DNA of 56,421 nucleotides from Exiguobacterium sp. KRL4 (GTDB taxonomy: Bacteria > Bacillota > Bacilli > Exiguobacteriales > Exiguobacteriaceae): positions 1 through 56,421 of the forward strand of contig NZ_MOLV01000032.1 of assembly GCF_001870785.1 (NCBI RefSeq). Direction: 5' to 3'. The stretch's first letter is position 1; every line of letters begins with the position of its first letter. Shown piece after piece: positions 34,201 to 41,762 of this stretch. The notes beneath the pieces were generated by a model that was given only the letters and a program-made list of their open reading frames with translations, was not told the DNA's origin and searched no databases. A program made the position numbers and the translations under genes.

Positions 34201-35694
34201 ACTCGGTTGTGTCATTTCATCTGCAATCGGAAACTGAAGCCATTTCCCGTCAATCAGTTCTTGAACGACGGTATATTCTTTCGGCATCTTCACCGGATGA
34301 TAAAAACCTTCCATGTAGACGGCGCGATACGGCCAGAAAAACAACCCGAGGGCGATGACCGTCGTTCCAATCGCAAGCAGGCGGTAAACCGGAAGCGGCA
34401 ACGTTTTGGAAGGGCGGTTGAACACGGTCGCGAGGCTTGAAGCGAGCAACAAACTATAGCTGACCATCAGCAATCCGACTAACTTGTTGGGGTCACGAAA
34501 CATGGCGCCGATCAGCGGCGTCTTCGTGACGAACAAGACAAAGAGGTCGGCGACCTGCTCGTGAGTCCCTGTCGCAAAAACAATCAACGGGATGCTGAGA
34601 CCGGTGAAGAATAACAGGATCGGTTGACGGTAAGAGACGAACGCACCAAGCGAAATCAACAACAGAATAACGCCGCCGCCTAACCAGAAACTGAGCGGTA
34701 ACGTCGTCAGATCGAACATCGGCCACCAGTAGCTCGTTAAATAAAACACATTCGTCCACGAAGAATGACGGCTGAACAACATCAACGTATCAGAGACATT
34801 GATGTTGTGTTGCGAAGCTTGCGATCCGGTCAAGATGGAACCGACATACATGAAAAACCAGTATGAATTAAACAACAGGAACACAAGAGAAAAGGCCATC
34901 GTGGAGCGGACATAAAAACCGATTAACGGTTTAATGATCTGCTCTTTCCGACGTGTCCAAAAGGTCTTCGCAAAAATCAGGGCGACCATGATGCCCATGT
35001 AGATCAAGGAGAAGAAAAAGTAATGGATGCCGGCCGCCATGAAAGCAAAGACGACGGATAGTCCGGTAATGTCGATCCATGTCCGGCGCGACAGCCGGTC
35101 GGATAATGAAAAGTTCGGATTGAATTGTTCACGGAACTTGGGATCAAATATATTAAAAAACAACAACAAGGCGAGTGGGAAGACGGAGTAGCCACATAAG
35201 AGATAAATGTGCTGGATCCGCGTGATGACCCATGGATTCAAGGCATAAAACAAAGCGGCGATGCCAAAAGCGACGAGTGATAAAAAAGAAAAGTGAGGTG
35301 AGACGTAGACCGAATGCAACCGTTTTGTTAAAGCGAACATCGAAACAGCGGACACGATCAACAATCCAAAAATAAACGACTTGATCAAAATCGGACCGGA
35401 CGCACCAAACAGTAAACTGAGCAGATAAAAGGGAAAGATGTAAATCAGACGGGCGACATTCAACAAGGTCGTCGTACTCCAGCGGTTGTTCCAAGCGCCA
35501 AAAATTTCCTCGAGATAACGATTGGACGAGAGACCAAATGACATATCACTGAAGACGACCATTCCCGGTTTCAGCAGGGGGGCGCCGTACAAAACAATCA
35601 AAACGAGAACGCCGGTTAACACGAGAGCATCTTTGTGATAGGTTCGACCAAATCTGCGGGCAGCATCGAGTAGTGATTGTAGTGAGGTCTGCAT
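31234..35694 (-). CDS. Very large membrane protein, GT-C/YfhO-like
   Basis: 1486 residues. About 12-14 membrane helices fill residues ~20-440 (HKDALVLTGVLVLIVLYGAPLL, LVAFGIAALFYALNPWVITRIQHIYLL, and others). The first loop GMVVFSDMSFGLSSNRYLEEIFGAWNN has acidic residues as in GT-C glycosyltransferases. A ~950-residue external region follows with beta-rich modules that look like carbohydrate-binding jelly-rolls (for example VLEAETAFDYEGHL... and YEATCSCDWYIFASQKIKARPNHEYLLQFDAVSK). One more helix (YYVGLTVLLLAFPLSGLLIWWM) and a basic tail end the protein. It likely transfers or modifies surface sugars from a lipid carrier; the donor is unknown. ATG 35694 follows AGAGGAG. Confidence 0.8.
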   Translation of the reverse strand: MQTSLQSLLDAARRFGRTYHKDALVLTGVLVLIVLYGAPLLKPGMVVFSDMSFGLSSNRYLEEIFGAWNNRWSTTTLLNVARLIYIFPFYLLSLLFGASGPILIKSFIFGLLIVSAVSMFALTKRLHSVYVSPHFSFLSLVAFGIAALFYALNPWVITRIQHIYLLCGYSVFPLALLLFFNIFDPKFREQFNPNFSLSDRLSRRTWIDITGLSVVFAFMAAGIHYFFFSLIYMGIMVALIFAKTFWTRRKEQIIKPLIGFYVRSTMAFSLVFLLFNSYWFFMYVGSILTGSQASQHNINVSDTLMLFSRHSSWTNVFYLTSYWWPMFDLTTLPLSFWLGGGVILLLISLGAFVSYRQPILLFFTGLSIPLIVFATGTHEQVADLFVLFVTKTPLIGAMFRDPNKLVGLLMVSYSLLLASSLATVFNRPSKTLPLPVYRLLAIGTTVIALGLFFWPYRAVYMEGFYHPVKMPKEYTVVQELIDGKWLQFPIADEMTQPSTGVATPTWNKNPHPDGETKATGDVQVYGSQANTVFHHEGTTQTVRYMMTFMQYLLDTGRSDQAGQIAQAFGLQQFAYRTEYTGMKERQAFNKKILATQRDLLATKQVGLFTLFDLIEPLDSRTVPQLILTPYGLERSVTFSTSDDYKLGPQSILYATQAHQDGLSWLKKDDIIEMAEENDVLLSQVPEQYYWKPFDAIDSANSFLNWGKTFLANSDWRWYLRTQGIANLSFDLDFGDGIGLSFASAKIDAPVYKLDQLKTKQVASFNSMLEDETFFKADNPDIVDLSPNPLSKENNLPVLQAEVAEGDPKYIWQVAKSGKLDALPNNAYRFNITASGRGVDRLHVKVRFYDAQERELNQTYVVAPRDSGDLDAIHLQGEYVTPKDAKTMRIDLLSFQRPERKTYWWVHDIKIFSFEDYMVPNTIEMTKETTRGRYAGYARVLLNQNGGQLDFEFNDQTFSVKTKQAAGAKLVWVPLGNLVAENTSSTLRITNTSGFNAVQNIVLIPKEEWTKVQERLDEKLAITKTLMVLEAETAFDYEGHLQSERNYPGFSFGKGVAAQSGALRRMIDVREDGTYDIQLKATRPTNTKGRLTVLLRDGKEIVYRRVLTAQDFKTADIRKQEIGRQTVSFDPLHRDFPYQLESLPDVYSALHQITLEDIPLTGGRYEIELVYASAVPSLVTMDDLHQFDPREIVTDKPLTEPEAAANCATCVSITDDMFSGSEKDDTYRMEYEATCSCDWYIFASQKIKARPNHEYLLQFDAVSKNVRQRHLKVFYLDEKDRVIETDFINEVEEDKKSRWNHYEQMIIPPKKAVRMQLHIWTRGNEKKAGSLQLKNLEFLPYDQLILVDQFVMAEQTGKPLFAQTPAEKLGVTPSLMNRHITSQEPLGRFTVNDSPTPLFELRDGVAPMRGNIALNGVSQLYRSTQATADVTVVLRPVYYVGLTVLLLAFPLSGLLIWWMTGQRFGAVRQRFREKLSSTIRRPKKSKT

Positions 35695-35780
35695 CAAAGA
35701 ACTCCTCTCTCAAAAAAAGGTCAATTCTCTTACTATTCGGGATGTACTGGGATGATTCCTAGAACGGCTCCACTTAATTT

Positions 35781-35825
35781 TAATAAAAATGCAAGCAGGC
35801 TCCTCCGTCTGAAGGAGGAGCCTGC
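35781..35825 (-). terminator. Terminator of the chemoreceptor gene
   Basis: Stem GCAGGCTCCTCC / GGAGGAGCCTGC around GTCTGAA, followed on the minus strand by TTGCATTTTTATT. It lies just after the chemoreceptor stop codon (35836). Confidence 0.88.
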
Positions 35826-35835
35826 ATCGTTTAGG

Positions 35836-37362
35836 TTACCGATCGATATGATTGGTCAATTCATCAACCAATTGTTCCAACGAACTTGTCATCTGACCGA
35901 GTGATTGGGTCATCGTTTCAAATTCGTGTTGGACGGTCGTTTGCTGTTCGAGTGAGACGGCAGTCGACTCAATGCCGTACCGGACTTCAAGCGAAGCGGC
36001 TCGGGTCGTCTCCATCCGTTGTTCGATATCGAGCATCTGGACACCGACTCCTTGACGCGCTGTTTGAATCGAGTTGATGCTTTGTTCGACCTCCTGTACC
36101 AGTTGTGTGATGTCAGAAAATGTCTGCCGGACACGCTTGGTCATCTGTCGGTTTTCCGACAGTGTCGTCGTATAACTGGCTGCCGTTTCCTTGATTTGAT
36201 CGGTATCCGCAATCAATGCCTGTAAAACTTCCGTCACTTCATTGGCATAACTGCGCGACTGGACGGCAAGGTGACCAACTTCCGTTGCGACGACGGCAAA
36301 GCCACGTCCGGCATCACCGGCACGTGCCGCTTCGATGGCTGCATTTAACGCTAGCAAGTTCGTCTGACCGGCAATCGCTTCCAGATTCGCCAGGATTTTT
36401 TGGATTTTATCGGACCGACCGGCCATGGCGGTGACGGAAGTATGCAGACCATTCGTCGATTCGACCATCGCTTCGACCCGGCGATCCATCAGATGCATTT
36501 CTTCATTTCCGGTCAAAGCGGTTTTCGTCATATTTTCCGTCGTTGTGGCCGTCCGTGCCATTTTCGCCTGAATCGTTGCGATGGCCGCATTGACCTGATG
36601 CAATTGATCTGTTCCTTGTTGCATCGATTGGTGTTGTCCGTCGGCAGAGTCAACAATCGGCGCAATCGCAGTCGCAATTTGATTGGTCGCTTCGACCGAT
36701 TGGACAGCGGCTTGTTGTAAATGCCTCGTATTGGTTTTTAAACTACCGACCAGGGATTCAATCTGCTGACTGACATTCGTGATCAGTTTCGTCGCATCCG
36801 CTTCGCGGCGTGATGCCGCCTGACGTTCCTTATTCTGAACAGCGATTTGAATGATGAGCGCAGCACTCGTCAAAATCAGGAAGACAGCATGAATCATCAG
36901 GATACTGAACGGATAACCGGCTGTACCGCAAATCAACGCCGGTACAAAAAAGAATCCGGCAAAATGTTGAACGGCGAACAGAACGGTACTGACAAGAATC
37001 AAATCAATCCGACGGAAGTAGGCAATCAAGGCCAACACCATAAAAATTGAGAAATGGTATTCGACGAGTCCGTTTCCGCCGGCGACAATCGACATACTGG
37101 AGAAAGTTAACGTCACCGTCAACAAAAGCGGTACGTTTTTACTGCGCGGGCGCATTCGGTACAAGACTGTAGCAGCAAGCAAACAAATGACCGGTAACAA
37201 AGCAATCCAAGTCAGAGCGATTGGTGAGGCGGCACTGACGTTTCCACGAATGATTTGATAGCCGTCAGCAAAAGTGGTGAATCGGTGTAAAACATGAACG
37301 ATGAGTGACAAGATGACAACAAATGAACTAATCCCAAGCATAAGCTGATTCCGGCGTTTCAT
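35836..37362 (-). CDS. Methyl-accepting chemotaxis protein with multi-helix membrane sensor
   Basis: 508 residues. Six or so membrane helices in the first ~180 residues replace the usual two-helix periplasmic sensor ([86 protein letters not shown]). His residues lie in [10 protein letters not shown] and VQHFAG. The cytoplasmic signalling domain follows, with the hairpin tip [40 protein letters not shown]. The start ATG 37362 is 11 nt from GGAGG. Monocistronic. The membrane sensor may detect a lipid-soluble or redox signal. Confidence 0.9.
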   Translation of the reverse strand: MKRRNQLMLGISSFVVILSLIVHVLHRFTTFADGYQIIRGNVSAASPIALTWIALLPVICLLAATVLYRMRPRSKNVPLLLTVTLTFSSMSIVAGGNGLVEYHFSIFMVLALIAYFRRIDLILVSTVLFAVQHFAGFFFVPALICGTAGYPFSILMIHAVFLILTSAALIIQIAVQNKERQAASRREADATKLITNVSQQIESLVGSLKTNTRHLQQAAVQSVEATNQIATAIAPIVDSADGQHQSMQQGTDQLHQVNAAIATIQAKMARTATTTENMTKTALTGNEEMHLMDRRVEAMVESTNGLHTSVTAMAGRSDKIQKILANLEAIAGQTNLLALNAAIEAARAGDAGRGFAVVATEVGHLAVQSRSYANEVTEVLQALIADTDQIKETAASYTTTLSENRQMTKRVRQTFSDITQLVQEVEQSINSIQTARQGVGVQMLDIEQRMETTRAASLEVRYGIESTAVSLEQQTTVQHEFETMTQSLGQMTSSLEQLVDELTNHIDR

Positions 37363-37566
37363 AAAATAAAATTCCTCCAATTTTTAGTTGCAGCTGAAAT
37401 AAAGCACGAATGCACACGCTGAATGTATCTCACTATCGGTTGGCCATTTCAGATTGTTTAGCTTCAAGATGTTTAAAATAAAATTAAATCTTAAAATAGG
37501 AAATCAAGGATAAACAAACACGATGTGGGGTATAGAAATGCATTGAGACTTGTAGGAGGAACGCGT

Positions 37567-38412
37567 ATGAAATGGAAGGGTAGAGAAAGAAGTTCAAACG
37601 TCGAAGATCGACGGGGGATGGGTGGAAAAGGAGTCGCTGGGATTGGTGGTGGCCTTGGAATCATTATTCTAATCGTTGTTACTTTGATGGGAGGCAATCC
37701 GGCTGATCTGTTAGGGGGACTAACAGAATCGGATAACGGCAGCCAGACAGAGTACCAAGAAACGGCGAAAGAAAAAGAAGCGGCTGATTTTGTCTCTGTT
37801 GTCTTAGCCGACACGGAAGAAGTCTGGACAAAGGAATTCAAACAAGACGGGATGACCTATAAAGAACCGACGCTCGTCCTCTATACGGATCAGGTCAGTT
37901 CAGCGTGTGGACAAGCCGGGAAGTCTGTCGGGCCTTTTTATTGTCCAGGTGATCAGAAATTATACATTGATTTAAGTTTTTATGACGAGTTGCAAACGAA
38001 ATACGGCGCACCGGGTGATTTTGCGATGGCGTATGTCATCGCCCATGAAGTCGGTCACCATGTCCAGACTTTGCTCGGAAAGTCGGACGAAATCATGCCG
38101 CTCCGTCAAAAGATGAGCGAAGAAAAGTTTAATAAGTATCTCGTTCGCTTTGAACTGCAGGCGGATTATTATGCCGGTGTCTGGGCGCATCACGCGCAAG
38201 GACAAAATCTGCTGGAAGAAGGCGATCTGGAAGAGGCACTTGGTGCCGCGAATGCCGTCGGCGACGATACGTTACAGGAGAAAGGACAAGGCTATGTCGT
38301 GCCGGAAAGCTTTACGCACGGGACGTCTGCGCAGCGGGAACGTTGGTTCCAAAAAGGATTTGACAACGGAACGATTGAAGGCGGCGACACCTTCAAAGCG
38401 AAGAACTTATAA
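37567..38412 (+). CDS. Neutral zinc metallopeptidase, YpfJ/KPN_02809 family
   Basis: 281 residues. A charged N-terminus is followed by one membrane helix (GVAGIGGGLGIIILIVVTLMGG, ~residues 22-43). The external peptidase domain has YVIAHEVGHHVQTLLG (HExxH) and RFELQADYYAGVWAH (third ligand region). CGQAGKSVGPFYCPGDQKLYIDLSFY is the conserved Cys pair. Start ATG 37567 follows AGGAGGA. Monocistronic, with a downstream hairpin shared with the next convergent gene. Physiological substrate unknown. Confidence 0.92.
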   Translation: MKWKGRERSSNVEDRRGMGGKGVAGIGGGLGIIILIVVTLMGGNPADLLGGLTESDNGSQTEYQETAKEKEAADFVSVVLADTEEVWTKEFKQDGMTYKEPTLVLYTDQVSSACGQAGKSVGPFYCPGDQKLYIDLSFYDELQTKYGAPGDFAMAYVIAHEVGHHVQTLLGKSDEIMPLRQKMSEEKFNKYLVRFELQADYYAGVWAHHAQGQNLLEEGDLEEALGAANAVGDDTLQEKGQGYVVPESFTHGTSAQRERWFQKGFDNGTIEGGDTFKAKNL

Positions 38413-38420
38413 GCATGATC

Positions 38421-38457
38421 AACAGGCACCACTTCATAACGAAGTGATGCCTGTTTT
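38421..38457. terminator. Shared terminator of convergent genes
   Basis: AACAGGCACCACTTC / GAAGTGATGCCTGTT stem (one mismatch) around a 5-nt loop, T-rich on the plus side and A-rich on the other, so bidirectional. Confidence 0.85.
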
Positions 38458-38460
38458 AGA

Positions 38461-38853
38461 TTAATCGTTGTATTGGTTGAACATCGCTGTATCGTCCGGG
38501 ACATTAGCGAGGTAGACGATTTTCCCGTCTGCATCCAGACGGGCGATATCGGTTCCGTCTTGCGTGAAGACCGATCCGTCCGCACGCTTGCCGCAAACGG
38601 CCCAGCGTGTTTCAAGCGTATCGCCTGTTTCTGAAGGCAGCCATCCCGCATACATGTGCTTGATATCCTGATTGGCCGTAAAGACCATCCGAACAAACTG
38701 TTTCCAGGCGTCAATCCCGTGTTGTTCCTGTCCGTTGAGGACGAACGTGATATCGTCTGAGAACAGGGAAACAAGATCGGTGAAGGCTTGTTCGTCGGTC
38801 CGGGAAGCGTCAAATAGGTCAAAATAGCGGTCGAGTGTAGTAGTGTTCATCAT
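38461..38853 (-). CDS. NTF2/SnoaL-like small protein
   Basis: 130 residues. FDLFDASRTDEQAFTDLVSLFSDDITFVLNG and GIDAWKQFVRMVFTANQDIKHMYAGW suggest the cone-shaped NTF2-like fold, used by isomerases, hydrolases and binding proteins. AAAAGGAG precedes ATG 38853. It lies 12 bp downstream of the Rrf2 regulator gene in the same direction, so both are probably controlled from the palindrome at 39367. Confidence 0.8.
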   Translation of the reverse strand: MMNTTTLDRYFDLFDASRTDEQAFTDLVSLFSDDITFVLNGQEQHGIDAWKQFVRMVFTANQDIKHMYAGWLPSETGDTLETRWAVCGKRADGSVFTQDGTDIARLDADGKIVYLANVPDDTAMFNQYND

Positions 38854-38865
38854 AATAATCTCCTT

Positions 38866-39348
38866 TTAGTTGCGAATCATTTTTTCTTCGATTAAGCTTT
38901 GCAGTTTTGTCAGATGGTCGGGCGGACAATTTAAATAAATTTCACGGCGGATCGAATCGATCGTTTCGCGTTTGAGCGTCGATTGCCACGACTGTTCGGC
39001 TTCTGTCATCAAGTCGGACAATAAGCAGATGTTTTGGTTTTGGATACCCATCAAGTCTTCAAAGACTCCGCTTGACGCATACAAAGATTGTTTGCCTTCA
39101 ATCGCTTCGTAGACATCAAAAACACTAATTTGTTCCGGCGAAGCTTTCAGGCGGAACCCGCCTTTGGCTCCGGGAACAGACATCAGCAGATCTGCATGAA
39201 CGAGCTTCCGGAGCAGTTTTTGAAAATAGGTCGGGGAAGCGCCGAGTTGCTGACTGATGAATTCGCCCGGCAGGACCCCTTTATCCGGTAAAAACGTCAA
39301 TAACAGCATGGCATAGATGGATTGCTCAACACCGGTTTTCATTTGCAT
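38866..39348 (-). CDS. Rrf2-family transcription regulator
   Basis: 160 residues. Winged helix at the N-terminus: GVEQSIYAMLLLTFLPDKGVLPGEFISQQLGASPTYFQKLLRKLVHADLLMSVPGAKGGFRL is the Rrf2 pattern. Only one Cys (ICLLSD) and one near the end (NCPPDH) are present, so there is no clear three-Cys iron-sulfur set as in IscR or NsrR. ATG 39348 follows GGAG by 8 nt. A perfect palindrome just upstream is its likely operator. Confidence 0.9.
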   Translation of the reverse strand: MQMKTGVEQSIYAMLLLTFLPDKGVLPGEFISQQLGASPTYFQKLLRKLVHADLLMSVPGAKGGFRLKASPEQISVFDVYEAIEGKQSLYASSGVFEDLMGIQNQNICLLSDLMTEAEQSWQSTLKRETIDSIRREIYLNCPPDHLTKLQSLIEEKMIRN

Positions 39349-39366
39349 GAGATATTCTCCTTTTTG

Positions 39367-39397
39367 TATAACGTGGATAACTATTGTCCACGTTATA
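39367..39397. promoter_or_regulatory. Palindromic operator of the Rrf2 regulator
   Basis: TATAACGTGGA and TCCACGTTATA form a perfect 11-bp inverted repeat separated by TAACTATTG, starting 19 bp upstream of the Rrf2 start. It is the obvious autoregulatory site. The remaining gap to 39551 is AT-rich and contains the start region of the CRISPR operon; no clear promoter could be named there. Confidence 0.75.
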
Positions 39398-39551
39398 ACA
39401 TGAGACATTACCTAGGCAACTTTTCTGCTCAGGGCAGGAAAATATTTTAAAATAAAAACGGGAGAATATAGCAGTATGATGGTAAAATTTATTAAACGGG
39501 AAAATGTTACATATTTTAGGTTTTATTTTAACAAGATGAGGAGCCTTTTAT

Positions 39552-40808
39552 TTGAAACGATTCTTAACTTTTTTAGGGACCGGAAATTATTTAGACACAC
39601 CATATATAAAAGGTAAATTTTCATATCGTTCTCCGTATGTTCAAGTGGCAACACTTGCTTATCTAAAAGAACGGGGGCAAGAAATGGATGAAGTCGTTGT
39701 TTTTGTTACGGAATCGTCTTTAGAAAAACACGGTCAACAAATGATGAGCCAGCTAAAAAGTATATTTACTGGTGAAATTAAATTTGTACACTACACAGAA
39801 ACGGTAACGGAAGACGGATTATGGAATCTATTTGATTTGATCAATCAACAGTTACGTCCGGATGATTCGTATTGGTTTGATATTACTCATGGGTACCGAT
39901 CAGTTCCGTTAATCAGTTTGCTAAGTTCGCAATTCGCAACGTTTTTAAATGGATCAAGTATCGAAGGGATATATTATGGCCAATATGATGTAAAGCAACA
40001 AACCGGAGAGTTAGTGGATTTATCGATGCTGCTGCAATTAGGCGCATGGACAAGTGCGATTCAGTCGTTTAAGTCGACAGGAAATCCTGCTGAATTGATT
40101 AACCTGGAAAAAAAGGAACGGCGGGCAGCGATTCAACATCTGACACCTGAACAGCGTACTATCTTAAAAGCTTTTCAAATCGGTTCGGAAATCCAAAAGG
40201 TTACACAAGCCATTGAAATGTGCCGGGCGCATCAGTTACCTGAAAAAATCGTACGTCTGAAAGAAATGATGAATGCGTATACATTACCGGAAACGACGAT
40301 ATTTCGACCGTATCGTTACTTGTTCGAATCGCTGAAATCTACATTTTCTGACATTTTTGATGCGGTAACGCGTGTTGATGTCGTTGAATCGGTCATTCGT
40401 TGGTGTTTGCGTTATGGTCTGTATCAGCAGGCTTACACGTTTCTTGTCGAAAGTCTTTATACAGAGACGTGTTATCTCTATCAGCTGGATCCGTTGAATA
40501 AAGAAGCACGAAACGCTGTAAAAAATGTATTTACGAAATACGGTGGTAAACACAAGGAATACCGTATGGAGCCGTTCTATGAGATTGTTCAACGAGATCT
40601 CGAAAAATGTCTGTTACCCAAACAAAAGATGCTGGAGACAACATTTAATGATTTGACGAAAAAGCGAAATAACTTTCTGCATGCTGATATGAATGGCGAC
40701 AAGATAAAAGAAACAACTTTAATCGAGTCATTAAATACATTGACACCCGATATCATCGCTTTGCAACGTTATTTAGGAACTGTCATTTCAAAACAGTCCA
40801 AGGACTAA
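39552..40808 (+). CDS. CARF-HEPN ribonuclease (TIGR02221/Csx2-like), type III effector
   Basis: 418 residues. The N-terminal CARF-like domain (residues ~1-165) begins KRFLTFLGTGNY and carries FDITHGYRSVPLISLL (110-124), a conserved ligand-site motif of this family. The C-terminal HEPN domain has KKRNNFLHAD, giving the catalytic R372-x4-H377. Family members are RNases switched on by cyclic oligoadenylate made by Cas10 (established for Csx1/Csm6 relatives). TTG 39552 has GAGGAG upstream. It is the first gene of the cmr operon, 21 bp before cmr1. Confidence 0.88.
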   Translation: MKRFLTFLGTGNYLDTPYIKGKFSYRSPYVQVATLAYLKERGQEMDEVVVFVTESSLEKHGQQMMSQLKSIFTGEIKFVHYTETVTEDGLWNLFDLINQQLRPDDSYWFDITHGYRSVPLISLLSSQFATFLNGSSIEGIYYGQYDVKQQTGELVDLSMLLQLGAWTSAIQSFKSTGNPAELINLEKKERRAAIQHLTPEQRTILKAFQIGSEIQKVTQAIEMCRAHQLPEKIVRLKEMMNAYTLPETTIFRPYRYLFESLKSTFSDIFDAVTRVDVVESVIRWCLRYGLYQQAYTFLVESLYTETCYLYQLDPLNKEARNAVKNVFTKYGGKHKEYRMEPFYEIVQRDLEKCLLPKQKMLETTFNDLTKKRNNFLHADMNGDKIKETTLIESLNTLTPDIIALQRYLGTVISKQSKD

Positions 40809-40829
40809 GGACGAACAGGAGGATATGTC

Positions 40830-41762
40830 ATGCTAGAGTTTCCAAGAATCCGACAAGAATTAACCTTAGAAAATGAATATATGACACTTACGCCATTATT
40901 GCTTCATGGAGCTGAAAAAGCAGAAGGCCGAGCGATGAAAGCGGAATGGCGCATCCCTTCTCTGAAAGGAGAGTTACGTTATTGGTACCGTGCATTACAT
41001 GCACCGACGTTTAAAAGAACAACGGAATTGGCTGCTGCAGAAGGAAAGTTGCTCGGAACGGCAGGGGGAGGAGATAACGATGCTCAAAAGTCGAGTGTCG
41101 TCCTATCAGACGGACTCAAAAAATTACGGCCGGAAGATGGGAAAAAGGGACCCTATATCGAGTTGTACCCGCCGAAACAGCAAGCTTCCTTTGGATTTGA
41201 ACCTAAAAAAGTGTTCTCAGTTCAATTTGGTTACCAAGATGACGAAACACGTTTCCTGTTCGAACCTCTACTAAGATGGTTTGAATTGGTCGGAGCACTT
41301 GGACAACGTTCACGTCGGGGAAATGGTGCTTTTCAAGCAGCGACAGATACTTTTGAAAGTGTAGACGAGTACTTAGGACAGATTGAGACAGTACTTCAAA
41401 AAATCGGAATCCGTTATGAGCGGAACGGACAAATGATACAAACTAAGGAACAAGGGCTATTACAACACAGTGTACCGACCTGGAGACAAACGACAGTAGG
41501 ACGTCTCTTTAAATCGGAAGTTGAGGCACGGAAGTTCATCATTGAAAATGCCTATCAGGGATATATGTACGATGGGAAAAAAGAGGTAAGTGGTGGAATT
41601 CGTCCACGCTTTGCGTCACCTTATCACTTTACGGTCCGGCGTATCGGTCAGCAGTTTGCTGTCATTTTAACGGAAGTCTCATATACGCTAAGTAAAGATA
41701 CACGGACATTTGACGCGGCCAAAAAGGATGTCTATCGCTTTTTAGAAGGAGGAAAATCATGA
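40830..41762 (+). CDS. cmr1: Type III-B RAMP protein Cmr1
   Basis: 310 residues. TPLLLHGAEKAEGRAMKAEWRIPSLKGELRYWYRAL near residues 20-55 is the Cmr1 N-terminal signature, and LVGALGQRSRRGNGAF near 150-165 is the conserved Gly-rich block. In Cmr complexes it caps the head end and holds the 3' side of the guide. AACAGGAGG precedes ATG 40830. It overlaps cmr2 by 4 bases (ATGA). Confidence 0.92.
   Translation: MLEFPRIRQELTLENEYMTLTPLLLHGAEKAEGRAMKAEWRIPSLKGELRYWYRALHAPTFKRTTELAAAEGKLLGTAGGGDNDAQKSSVVLSDGLKKLRPEDGKKGPYIELYPPKQQASFGFEPKKVFSVQFGYQDDETRFLFEPLLRWFELVGALGQRSRRGNGAFQAATDTFESVDEYLGQIETVLQKIGIRYERNGQMIQTKEQGLLQHSVPTWRQTTVGRLFKSEVEARKFIIENAYQGYMYDGKKEVSGGIRPRFASPYHFTVRRIGQQFAVILTEVSYTLSKDTRTFDAAKKDVYRFLEGGKS

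Noticed and set aside
33907-34440. 177-residue plus-strand frame inside the large membrane protein gene
   Set aside because: Antisense shadow: no ribosome site, Arg/His-rich composition, and the minus-strand frame is intact for 1486 residues.
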